From positions 1-57,887 of the forward strand of contig DAOUBF010000046.1 of the NCBI GenBank assembly GCA_034432795.1: a stretch of DNA of 57,887 nucleotides. Direction: 5' to 3'. The first letter of the stretch is position 1, and every line of letters starts with the position of its first letter. This DNA is from DAOUBF01 sp034432795. Lineage in GTDB: Bacteria > Chloroflexota > Anaerolineae > DSLN01. Made by a program: the position numbers and the translations under genes. Positions 25,935 to 33,193 of the stretch are shown piece by piece. The notes under the pieces were generated by a model. That model made no database searches. It was not told where the DNA came from and saw nothing but the letters and a program-made list of their open reading frames with translations.

Positions 25935-26927
25935 CTAATAATCAAACAGGAACGTCCACAGATAATCCACGACCGCCCAGGTCTGTTCCTCGGTGAGGAT
26001 GGGGCCCCAGTAGGGCATGCCGGTGCCCATGCCGCCACGCAGGACTTTGCCCTGGTAGATCGCGGCGGAGCCTCCGGCCATCGTCTTCGCCTCGGTAAAG
26101 TTCGCCGGGCCTTGGCTCACGCCCATAGCATCCGTGCGCCGGAGCGCCCGGCCTCCCGGCCCATCGCCGCGCCCGCTCTGCCCATGACAGGCCGCGCAGT
26201 TGGCCGCATAGATCGCCTGGCCCTGCGCCAGCCGCTCTGGGGTCGTGCTCCGCTTCCAGGCGAGCGCCACCAGGTCCCAGACCTGGTCATCGCTCAGATG
26301 GGCATAAGCGGGGTCGGCGCGCAGCCGGGCAAAGGCTGCGCTGGGGGAGATGCGGCGCAGGCGCTCAGGGTCGGTCAGGTCGCCAGGCAACGGCAGGCCC
26401 AGGGCCTGGCCACGTGCTGCCGAGGGCGTGGTGCGGGGAAAATGGGCAGCGATATGGGGCGCATCAATATCCAGGCCGAGTTGCTGGTAGAGCGGCGGCT
26501 GCGGCGTGGGGGAGGGGAGCACGCCATCCGGCCCCACCACCTCCAGCGTGCCGCGCATACGCCAGTGGTTGGGGCTACACCAGACAGTGCAATAGAAGGT
26601 ATAGCGGCCCGGCGCGGGCGGCGTGAACACGAATTCCGTCACCCGGCCCGGCTCAACGGTGACAGGGGGGATGTCCGTCTGGCCGATGGCGAAGCCGTGC
26701 ACGACATCCGCGCCGCTGATACGAAAGCGCAGGCGCTCCCCCAGCGCCACGCGCACCGTCTCCGGCTGCCAGCCCCCGCCCTCCGGCGCGGCTGCGGTCA
26801 GGGCGATGACGCGCTCGCCTGCCGCTGCCGGGGGCGCAAACAGGCCGGCGCGGGCCGCCCCCACCGCCACCAGCAGACCGACCAGAATCACCAGCAGCAA
26901 GAGACGCGCCAGGTGCTCCTGTTTCAT
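25935..26927 (-). CDS. CuA-type cupredoxin fused to cytochrome c
   Basis: 330 aa. N-terminal membrane anchor (about 7-27). A cupredoxin domain (40-135) carries His77, Cys113, Cys117, His121 and Met124, which is the C-x3-C-x3-H-x2-M pattern of the binuclear CuA site in cytochrome oxidase subunit II. A class I cytochrome c domain follows with heme site CAACH (244-248) and a possible Met ligand in GMPYWGP. Should carry electrons on the outer face of the membrane. No oxidase subunit I or NosZ is nearby, so the acceptor is unknown. The start overlaps the stop of the upstream gene (ATGA). Confidence 0.9.
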   Translation of the reverse strand: MKQEHLARLLLLVILVGLLVAVGAARAGLFAPPAAAGERVIALTAAAPEGGGWQPETVRVALGERLRFRISGADVVHGFAIGQTDIPPVTVEPGRVTEFVFTPPAPGRYTFYCTVWCSPNHWRMRGTLEVVGPDGVLPSPTPQPPLYQQLGLDIDAPHIAAHFPRTTPSAARGQALGLPLPGDLTDPERLRRISPSAAFARLRADPAYAHLSDDQVWDLVALAWKRSTTPERLAQGQAIYAANCAACHGQSGRGDGPGGRALRRTDAMGVSQGPANFTEAKTMAGGSAAIYQGKVLRGGMGTGMPYWGPILTEEQTWAVVDYLWTFLFDY

Positions 26928-28780
26928 GGCCCCATCACCAACCATAGCAACACCAACGTTACACCCAGGCAGAACAGGCTGACCGGCAGCGCCCCCAACC
27001 AGGCGCGTTGTCCGCCGCTTATCTGGCGTGCCCACTCACGGGCGATATGCACGGCCAGGCTCACCGCAGCAGCCAGCCCACCGATCAGAATCAGCGCCTG
27101 GAGATAGGGGATAAGCTTGGGGATGAGGGGCATCCAGGGGACGTGCGCCAGGCCGAACAGATCCCAGCCCCAACCGAAGGGGTCAGCCAGCGCCGCCAGC
27201 GCGTACGAGCCATTGACCAGCACCAGGCCCAGGCTGAAGGCGATCCACGCCGCCAGCCCCAGCGGGATAAGTACACGAGCGTAACCTATAAAGGCCCGGC
27301 GCAACGCCCCAGGCACACGGCGATCCGGCCACCGGCTCAGCGTAACCGCGCCTAGAAACAGGCCAGGCACAACCAGTACGTTCAGCGCCAGGAACGCCAG
27401 GGCATAGCCCAGCCAGGCCGGGGTCATCACTGCGTTGGCGGCAGCTTTCAGTTCCCCCCAGGGGCCAAGCAGGACCGCCGAGTACAGCACAGCGCAGGTG
27501 AGCATGACCAGCCCCTTGAAAGCCTCATCCAGCCGCCAGCCCCTCTCCTGCATCAGGTCCGCGCCGAAGGGCCGCAGGTTGATGACCACGTTGTCCAGCG
27601 GGCAGGCCCGCAGGCATTCGGCGCACAGCCCGCAAGGCGTGTTCCGCGTCAGGCTGCCGGGAAAGACAAACCAGGGGCAGCCGTAGCCGGAGGCATTGCC
27701 CACATAGCAGGCTTTCTCCGTATGGCTCGCACAGACCTGGGGGTCGCGCACGCGCAATTCCAGCGGTGCAACGGTCGCATACAGGCCCACAAAGCCCCCC
27801 ACCGGGCACAGGTAACGGCAGAACACCCGCCGCTCGTACACCAGGCTCAGCCCGGTGGCGAGCAGCAGCAGGGCCAGCAAGACCAGCGCGGTGATGGCTG
27901 GTTGCGTCAGAAGTGGCAGGCTAAACAGCGCCAGGAGCAGGAAGCCGGCGTTTTGCAGCCAGATATTGCGCAGGCGGCGCGGCCAGCGTTTGCCCAGCGT
28001 CCACAGCTTCTTGCCGGAGACGGTGACCAGCGCCCGCCGCTGCAGCCACTCGCCCGGCGCGGGGATGGGGCAGACGCTGCACCACAACCGCCCGGCAAAG
28101 GGCACCAGGGCCAGGATCAGCAGCCCCCACCACACGATCCAGACGAACACAATGGCGAAGTTGCGGTTTCCCACCGGCGTGCCCAGCAGGCCCGCCAGGC
28201 CCGCCAGGATGAAACCGGCCAGGAGGAGCACCGTGAGCAGCCACTGCGGCCAGCGCAGGCGCAGCAGGCGGCGCAGCCAGGACAATGGACGACGGCGGAT
28301 GGACGACGGAGGCTCGTTCATCTGCTGTCTTCCGTCCGCTGTCTTCCGTCCGCCATCATACACCAGGACCCCCACACCCACCACGACGGCGAGCGCCGCC
28401 GCCCGCCAGAAGGGCCAGTGGGGCGCTACAGAGAGTTGCCCGATCATGAAGGGATGCAACGGCCCGCAGGTCACCGAGCAGCGGAAGCGAAACGTGCCGG
28501 GGGTTGTGGCCATGAACTCGGCGCGGGCGCTGTGGCCCGGCTCCGCCTTCAGATTGACATCATAGCCGTCTAAGGATAGCCCATGAACCACATCCGCCGA
28601 GGTGAACTCCAACATCACCCGGTCGCCCTGATTGACCCGGATCTCCGCCGGCTGGTAAGCGAAGTTGGAGGCTTCAATAACAATGGTATGCTGGGTAGGC
28701 GTTGTGCTCCCAGCAGGCCAGGGGACAAGCAGCACAGCCAGGGCGAGGACGAGGATAATGAGGACCCGGCGCGCGCTCAT
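26924..28780 (-). CDS. CuA-type cupredoxin fused to NapH/NosR-like polyferredoxin membrane protein
   Basis: 618 aa. Signal/anchor helix, then a cupredoxin domain with His66, Cys101, Cys105, His109 and Met112 (again the CuA spacing). About ten membrane helices follow, with paired Cys234/Cys237 (CSVCP) and Cys321/Cys325 (CRYLCP) and a cytoplasmic [4Fe-4S] motif at Cys383, 386, 389 and 393 (CGLCAECLRAC). Membrane modules like this in NosR, NapH and CcoG pass electrons across the membrane. Residues about 141-165 come from a family 2 repeat inserted in frame. Start overlaps the stop of the lipoprotein gene. Confidence 0.9.
   Translation of the reverse strand: MSARRVLIILVLALAVLLVPWPAGSTTPTQHTIVIEASNFAYQPAEIRVNQGDRVMLEFTSADVVHGLSLDGYDVNLKAEPGHSARAEFMATTPGTFRFRCSVTCGPLHPFMIGQLSVAPHWPFWRAAALAVVVGVGVLVYDGGRKTADGRQQMNEPPSSIRRRPLSWLRRLLRLRWPQWLLTVLLLAGFILAGLAGLLGTPVGNRNFAIVFVWIVWWGLLILALVPFAGRLWCSVCPIPAPGEWLQRRALVTVSGKKLWTLGKRWPRRLRNIWLQNAGFLLLALFSLPLLTQPAITALVLLALLLLATGLSLVYERRVFCRYLCPVGGFVGLYATVAPLELRVRDPQVCASHTEKACYVGNASGYGCPWFVFPGSLTRNTPCGLCAECLRACPLDNVVINLRPFGADLMQERGWRLDEAFKGLVMLTCAVLYSAVLLGPWGELKAAANAVMTPAWLGYALAFLALNVLVVPGLFLGAVTLSRWPDRRVPGALRRAFIGYARVLIPLGLAAWIAFSLGLVLVNGSYALAALADPFGWGWDLFGLAHVPWMPLIPKLIPYLQALILIGGLAAAVSLAVHIAREWARQISGGQRAWLGALPVSLFCLGVTLVLLWLVMGP
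28285..28355. repeat. Family 2 repeat inserted in frame
   Basis: GGACGACGG units and their complement form an inverted pair inside the polyferredoxin gene, translated as DGGRKTADGRQQ between a membrane helix and the next domain. Confidence 0.75.
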
Positions 28781-29217
28781 GGCATATTGGATGGCCCGTA
28801 CCGGCTGTACGTCTGGTCAATGTAAGCCTTGATCTCGGCCACCGGCTTCCCTTCACTGTGCAGTCGCATCACGTCACGCGTGATGTCTATGCAGATACTT
28901 CAGAGCGCGGCGTGAGGCTCAAACACGATAGAGCCATCCGGCCCGATCGCTTTGACGTAACAGTCCAGGTTGCTACGGTGGCCCTGCGCTCCGCAGCCAC
29001 AATAACAGGGGATGGCCGAGAGCAACGCCGGATTGGCGATGGCGAAGCGGTAGGCTTCGCGCACCTCCGGCGGCGCCGCGCGCAGATCAGGCGGCAGGAC
29101 CGACTCCGGCGCCAGTTGGATTGGGTTCACCGCCTGCGTCCCGCCGCCGCAAGCAGCGACGATCAGCGCCACAAGGACAGTGAAAGGGATAGTCCAACGC
29201 CAGATCACGCTTTTCAT
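28777..29217 (-). CDS. PCYCGC-motif lipoprotein, candidate selenoprotein with in-frame UGA
   Basis: 146 codons plus stop if UGA at 28900-28902 is read as Sec (residue 106). Lipoprotein signal with lipobox VAAC (Cys23), then PCYCGC (70-75) and GHRSNLDCYVK. The frame runs to PHAAL, meets UGA, and continues SICIDITRDVMRLHSEGKPV to a tail that ends at 28777, where TGA overlaps the ATG of the polyferredoxin gene. As I recall, Cys-type relatives have CxxC after the HxAx stretch, so UGA replaces the first Cys (UxxC here). A hairpin suited to SECIS follows. ATG 29217 gives the cleanest signal peptide; ATGs at 29229 and 29232 are alternatives. The other reading is a nonsense mutation in a coupled gene. 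Confidence 0.75.
28859..28893 (-). promoter_or_regulatory. Candidate bacterial SECIS element
   Basis: Downstream of UGA (28900-28902) the mRNA can form a 7-bp perfect stem, CAUCACG (28885-28879) with CGUGAUG (28873-28867), capped by CGUGA. An outer UGCA/UGCA helix (28893-28890 with 28862-28859) closes a 4x4 internal loop. The loop starts 21 nt after UGA and has G as second base, within the ranges known for bacterial SECIS hairpins. Confidence 0.6.
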
Positions 29218-29295
29218 AGGCGCTCTCATCATACCCGGATGGCCGCTGCAAAACCAGGGACAGATGTCATGAAATCAGGCCATAGATGTCCTGTT

Positions 29296-31011
29296 TTATG
29301 CCCCGCCAAATGGCGGGGGCGCATAGCGGATCTCCACGATCGTCCCCTGGCCGGGTTGTGAGCGCACAGCCAGGTGCGCGCCGATGAGTTGAGCGCGCTC
29401 GTGCATCCCCATCAGCCCGAAATGGCCGCGCGCGGCCAGTTCGCTGACCTGCTCCGGCACGACGAAGCCTATCCCATCGTCGCTCACCTGCACCACCAAC
29501 TCCGGGCCATTAAACACCACGCGCACGTGCGCTGCGCGGGCCTGAGCATGGCGGGCGGCGTTGTTGAGCGCCTCCTGGACAATGCGGTAAATGGCCAGTT
29601 CAGCCGCAGGTGGCAACCGTCGCGGCGTGCCCACCGTCTCAAACGTCACCTGCATGGTCGTGCCCGCCTGGCACTCCCGCGCCAGCATCTCCAGCGCAGG
29701 CACCAGGCCCAGTTCTTCCAGGTAGATCGGGCGCAACGCCTGGCTGAAGCGGCGCACCTCGGCGACGGTTTCCGCCAGCAGGCTCTGCAACTCGGCCAGC
29801 TTCTCATCGGCGCGGGCGGGGTCATGGGCCAGGGCGCGGCGCGCCATCTGCACGCGCTGGTTGAGCGCCACCAGGCTCTGGATCGTCTGGTCATGCAGTT
29901 CGCGGGCCAGGCGTTTGCGCTCCTCCTCCTGGGCAGCGGTGATGTCGGCGATATAGCCTTCCAGCGCCTCACGTGCCCGGCGCACCTGCCGTGCCATGTG
30001 CGCCAGTGTGTGCTGCAACTCGGTCACCTCTCTAATGCCGCCCACCGGCTGCTCAATGCTCTGCCAGTCGCCGCGTCCCAACTGCGCCGCCCGCTCGCGT
30101 AGGGCCTGTAAGGGGCGCACCACCCGTCCCCAGGCGAAGGCCAGCGCGATCAGCGCGATGAGCATGGCCGGAAGCAACACCAGAGGCGCGGCCTGCGACA
30201 GGCGCATCTGCGGGCTGACCACATCGGCCCAGGCTTCCTCAGCGACCAGCGCCCAGCCCACCGACGGCACGGGCGCGAAGGCGATCACGCGTTCCTCCCC
30301 CTGGACCGTGACGAAAGTGACACCGCTTTCCCCCCGCAGCGCCGCGGCCACGCCGGGGTAGGCGCTCAGATCGCTCTGCGCCGGCTGGACGAGGCCCAGC
30401 GCGGCCAGAAGTCGGCCTTGCGAGTCACTCAATAAGAGGGTCATGCGACTATGATCGTTCATAAGCATTGGCGCAAGCGAGGAACGCAGCCCCTCAACGC
30501 TGAACGCACCCAACGCAATCACCTGCCCATCCCCGGCGGGGACAGCCATCGGGAGGACCCCCTCGGAGAGCGGCAGGACGGTAGGCTCCCCCGACCGGCG
30601 CACGACGTCCAGCCAGGTTTGCGCCGTGGGGGCAGTGGCCCAGCGTGCGGCGGCAGGGGTGGCCGCGAGCGTGCGGCCAGCGGCATCGTAGAGCGCCACG
30701 CCCGCGTCAAAGTCCGTGAGGAGATAAGCGGAGGCCAGGAGCGCGCGTTCTGGCGCCTCGGCGGCAGCGCGGTCGGCCAGTGCGCGTAACCGATTGAAGC
30801 GGCCCTCCATCTGCGCACTCAGCGCGGCTGCGGTGAGCGTCACGGCGCGGTGGTCGCGCTCGCCCACCAATGCGCGCATGTCACGCTGGTGGAGATTGAC
30901 GCCAGCAAAGGCGACCGCGATCAAGAGCAGGGTGAGGGGCAGGACGATCAGGAGCAGCAACTGGGCGGACAGGCCCCGCAGCCGCCCTAAGGCTTTACCC
31001 AAGTACGTCAT
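29296..31011 (-). CDS. NarX/DegS-type sensor histidine kinase
   Basis: 571 aa. Two membrane helices (about 15-40 and 273-297) enclose an extracytoplasmic sensor domain resembling dCache. A HAMP domain (300-352) and coiled coil follow, then HisKA_3 with His373 in ARELHDQTIQSL, and HATPase_c ending in GQGTIVEIRY. Partner of the overlapping NarL-type regulator (17-nt overlap). The pair lies directly upstream of the redox genes on the same strand and may sense their electron donor or acceptor. Confidence 0.92.
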   Translation of the reverse strand: MTYLGKALGRLRGLSAQLLLLIVLPLTLLLIAVAFAGVNLHQRDMRALVGERDHRAVTLTAAALSAQMEGRFNRLRALADRAAAEAPERALLASAYLLTDFDAGVALYDAAGRTLAATPAAARWATAPTAQTWLDVVRRSGEPTVLPLSEGVLPMAVPAGDGQVIALGAFSVEGLRSSLAPMLMNDHSRMTLLLSDSQGRLLAALGLVQPAQSDLSAYPGVAAALRGESGVTFVTVQGEERVIAFAPVPSVGWALVAEEAWADVVSPQMRLSQAAPLVLLPAMLIALIALAFAWGRVVRPLQALRERAAQLGRGDWQSIEQPVGGIREVTELQHTLAHMARQVRRAREALEGYIADITAAQEEERKRLARELHDQTIQSLVALNQRVQMARRALAHDPARADEKLAELQSLLAETVAEVRRFSQALRPIYLEELGLVPALEMLARECQAGTTMQVTFETVGTPRRLPPAAELAIYRIVQEALNNAARHAQARAAHVRVVFNGPELVVQVSDDGIGFVVPEQVSELAARGHFGLMGMHERAQLIGAHLAVRSQPGQGTIVEIRYAPPPFGGA

Positions 31012-31657
31012 CCACGGTTATCCAGCCGAGCTGGACCGCGCGCATAACGGCTTCGGTGCGACTGGACGCGCCCAATTTGGCGAAGACGTTCGCCAGATGG
31101 CCCTGTACCGTGCGGTCACTGATGCCTAATTGCACGGCGATGGCTTTATTGGTGTAGCCTCGCGCCGCCAGGCGCAGCACCTCGTGCTCCCGTGGGGTGA
31201 GCGACTCAACTAACGGCTCGGCATTTGCCGCCTGTGTCTTGCCCGCCAGTTGGTTCATGATTTTACGCAGGATATGGGGATGGAGCGCCGACTGTCCTTC
31301 ATAGATCACACGCACATCGCGCACCAGATCGTCGGCTTCCACGGTCTTGAGCACATAGCCGTTGGCGCCGGCCTGGAGCGCCGCTATCACGTAAGGGTCA
31401 TCGTCATAAGCGGTCAGGAGCAACACACCTACAGGCAGGCCCTCCGCGCGCAGGCGGCGGGTCACCTCAATGCCGCTCTGGCCAGGCATTTGAATATCCA
31501 GCACGGCCACATCGGGGCGGTGCGTGCGGATCAGCGCCAGGGCTTCATCGCCATCGCCGGCCTCGGCGACCACCTGGATATCCCCTGCCTCTTCCAGGAA
31601 CTCGCGAATGCCCTTGCGCACGACAGGGTGATCATCAGCCAGGACAACACGGATCAT
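30995..31657 (-). CDS. NarL/FixJ-type response regulator
   Basis: 220 aa. Receiver with Asp54 in VAVLDIQMPG and Lys in YVLKTV; LuxR-type helix-turn-helix (about 150-210) with LTPREHEVLRLAARG and GISDRTVQGHLANVFAKL. The start codon lies 8 nt after a good -10 box, so the mRNA is probably leaderless. Likely controls itself, the kinase and perhaps the redox genes downstream. Confidence 0.94.
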   Translation of the reverse strand: MIRVVLADDHPVVRKGIREFLEEAGDIQVVAEAGDGDEALALIRTHRPDVAVLDIQMPGQSGIEVTRRLRAEGLPVGVLLLTAYDDDPYVIAALQAGANGYVLKTVEADDLVRDVRVIYEGQSALHPHILRKIMNQLAGKTQAANAEPLVESLTPREHEVLRLAARGYTNKAIAVQLGISDRTVQGHLANVFAKLGASSRTEAVMRAVQLGWITVDDVLG

Positions 31658-31665
31658 CGGGGATT

Positions 31666-31694
31666 ATTTTAGGCCAGGGCACCTGCTGCGTCAA
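31666..31694 (-). promoter_or_regulatory. Promoter of the NarL-NarX-type operon, leaderless
   Basis: On the minus strand TTGACG (31689-31694), 17-bp spacer, TAAAAT (31666-31671). The ATG is at 31657, so transcription begins at or about 2 nt before it. No Shine-Dalgarno sequence. Confidence 0.75.
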
Positions 31695-31712
31695 TTAGGC
31701 GGCACGGCCGGG

Positions 31713-31802
31713 GTGCTCACCCCCTCCCTGTCCCTCCCCCTTTATGGGGGCGGGAAACTACTCCCTCCCCCCCTTGTGGGGGAGGGCTGGGGTGGGGGGA
31801 AA
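31713..31802. repeat. Family 1 GC-rich repeat
   Basis: Two C-rich/G-rich palindromes between the regulator gene and the tRNA promoter. Confidence 0.7.
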
Positions 31803-31818
31803 CGCACCCGTGCTGCCC

Positions 31819-31847
31819 TTGCCAGTCTGAGTGGGATATGGTACAAT
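31819..31847 (+). promoter_or_regulatory. tRNA-Gln(CTG) promoter
   Basis: TTGCCA (31819-31824), 17-bp spacer, TACAAT (31842-31847), 10 nt before the tRNA. Confidence 0.65.
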
Positions 31848-31857
31848 GGTCTTGCGC

Positions 31858-31928
31858 TGGGGGCTCGTCTAGCGGTAGGACAGCGGACTCTGGATCCGTA
31901 CGGCGAGGTTCGAATCCTCGGCCCCCAG
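31858..31928 (+). tRNA. tRNA-Gln, anticodon CTG
   Basis: Acceptor TGGGGGC pairs with GCCCCCA, discriminator G, T arm CGAGG-TTCGAAT-CCTCG. The anticodon loop is CTCTGGA with anticodon CTG. Genomic CC follows without the final A. Its end lies 10 nt from the stop of the convergent cytochrome gene. Confidence 0.95.
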
Positions 31929-31938
31929 CCTGTGTTTT

Positions 31939-32643
31939 CTAGGACCCGCGCAGCCGCTGCGGGCCGCGCCCCGTCTCCTGATGGCAACGCTCACACGCCG
32001 GCAGCACCAGCGTCTCTTGCTGCAGGTAGAACTGGGCCTCCTCCCCCTTCATATGTGCCCGATGACAGCTCAGACAGGTGACAGTCGTGGCGTAGAAGGT
32101 CAGGCCGCGCGCCTCTTCACCTGTTGAAGCCCTGTGGCGCGGAGGGAGTAGTTTGCCACCTGCCTGCCAGGCCCGGTAGGCCTCCGGCAAATCGTTATGG
32201 AAGTGATTCTCAAAGCCGGTGACCAGGAGCGTGTCCCTATGGCAGCGGCTACAGGCGGCATTCAACAGGCCAGGGGCATAAGCCGTGTTCTTCTCCAGTG
32301 TCGGGTCCGCCCGGCCACTGGCCCACACCAGCGCGTCGCGCAACCCCAGCGCCAACGTCGTGGCCCGATCCACCAGGGTGTGGTTGCCCCGATGGCAGTC
32401 AATACAGCGGAAGGGTGCCTCCGCTTGAGCCTCCGTGTAATGCTTACTGGACAGGTCCAGCGGCGGCTGGCCTCCGGCCTTCGCCTGCTGCGCCCGCTCA
32501 TAATAGGCCACCTCCGGCGCTGTGTGGCAGGCGATACAGAAGCGGTCATCCTCCTCCAGATGCGAGGCATACCCCGCCACGCCCAGGCCCATGACCAGCA
32601 GGATCACTATCGTCGCCCCGATCGCACCGCTCCGTTTGGCCAT
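31939..32643 (-). CDS. Membrane-anchored pentaheme cytochrome c (NapC/NrfH-like region)
   Basis: 234 aa. N-terminal membrane helix (about 8-25), then five CxxCH heme sites: CIACH (36-40), CIDCH (80-84), CSRCH (131-135), CLSCH (190-194), CERCH (217-221). The first two sites with FRCIDCHRG resemble NapC/NirT quinol dehydrogenases, which pass electrons from the quinol pool to periplasmic reductases. ATG 32643 is chosen since the upstream extension is atypical. No reductase is adjacent; the CuA proteins 3-6 kb away on the same strand are possible partners. Confidence 0.9.
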   Translation of the reverse strand: MAKRSGAIGATIVILLVMGLGVAGYASHLEEDDRFCIACHTAPEVAYYERAQQAKAGGQPPLDLSSKHYTEAQAEAPFRCIDCHRGNHTLVDRATTLALGLRDALVWASGRADPTLEKNTAYAPGLLNAACSRCHRDTLLVTGFENHFHNDLPEAYRAWQAGGKLLPPRHRASTGEEARGLTFYATTVTCLSCHRAHMKGEEAQFYLQQETLVLPACERCHQETGRGPQRLRGS

Positions 32644-32774
32644 CTCCCCCTCACCCACATAGTCTAACACTGTTATCGTTTTGAGACCAATCGGAGTATA
32701 ATCCTCATGTAAACATCCCTACACTGCTGGGTAGCGCCCTATAGTATCATACGGCTGTTGAGCAGAGGATGATC

Positions 32775-33026
32775 ATGACCGTCACATTGCGCGTATATGT
32801 AGACAGGGATTGTTGGAATTGCCAGGAGGCGCGGGCGCTGGCTCAGGAGATGGCGGCGATGTTCCCTTCCCTTCGCGTGGAACTGATTGACCTGGAGCAG
32901 GCAGGCAGCAGGCCGGACACTATCTTCGCCACGCCGACGTTCGTCTTGAACGATCGGGTCATCTCCCTGGGCAACCCCAGCCGTGCAGCGCTCTGCCAGC
33001 ATATCCTCCAGGCCCTGCAGCGCTGA
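32775..33026 (+). CDS. Glutaredoxin/thioredoxin-like small protein
   Basis: 83 aa. Begins with a beta strand, then DCWNCQEA (CxxC at about 14-17). ATPTFVLND supplies the cis-Pro turn (TPT), and a C-terminal helix follows. AGAGG is 6 nt before ATG 32775. Family: thioredoxin-like DUF or glutaredoxin. Sits between a multiheme cytochrome and the LacI gene; likely a redox helper. No clear promoter is seen. Confidence 0.78.
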   Translation: MTVTLRVYVDRDCWNCQEARALAQEMAAMFPSLRVELIDLEQAGSRPDTIFATPTFVLNDRVISLGNPSRAALCQHILQALQR

Positions 33027-33075
33027 GCGCGGCAGCCCCGGCCCGATCTTCTGCCTGAAATTCGGGGCGATCCTC

Positions 33076-33104
33076 TTGACAAACGTCAAAACCTGTGATA
33101 TAAT
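33076..33104 (+). promoter_or_regulatory. lacI-type regulator promoter
   Basis: Perfect TTGACA (33076-33081), 17-bp spacer, perfect TATAAT (33099-33104). Confidence 0.88.
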
Positions 33105-33117
33105 GGGAGCGCTCCCA
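33104..33117. promoter_or_regulatory. Operator O1, LacI-family palindrome
   Basis: TGGGAGCGCTCCCA, a perfect 14-bp palindrome with the central CG step usual for LacI/GalR operators, overlapping the -10 box and start of transcription. Confidence 0.85.
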
Positions 33118-33178
33118 AAATCAAGCGGGAGCGCGTGTGAACTTGGGCGCAAATAGCGCCTTCATTGAGGAGATAATC

Positions 33179-33192
33179 TGGGAGCGCTCCCA
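33179..33192. promoter_or_regulatory. Operator O2, identical to O1
   Basis: The same TGGGAGCGCTCCCA exactly 75 bp downstream, about seven helical turns, ending 1 nt before the ATG at 33194. It contains the GGGAG that probably serves as ribosome site. Confidence 0.82.
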
Positions 33193-33193
33193 T

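Noticed and set aside
28900..29232. PCYCGC gene ending at the TGA (110 codons from the first ATG)
   Set aside because: It would cut the family's C-terminal motif and leave 120 nt of open frame that ends exactly in the ATGA overlap; read-through as Sec explains the data better, though a nonsense mutation cannot be excluded.
31716..31802. CRISPR array
   Set aside because: The repeated C-rich and G-rich blocks are palindromic dispersed repeats without regular spacers; none of the repeat clusters shows direct repeats with even spacing.
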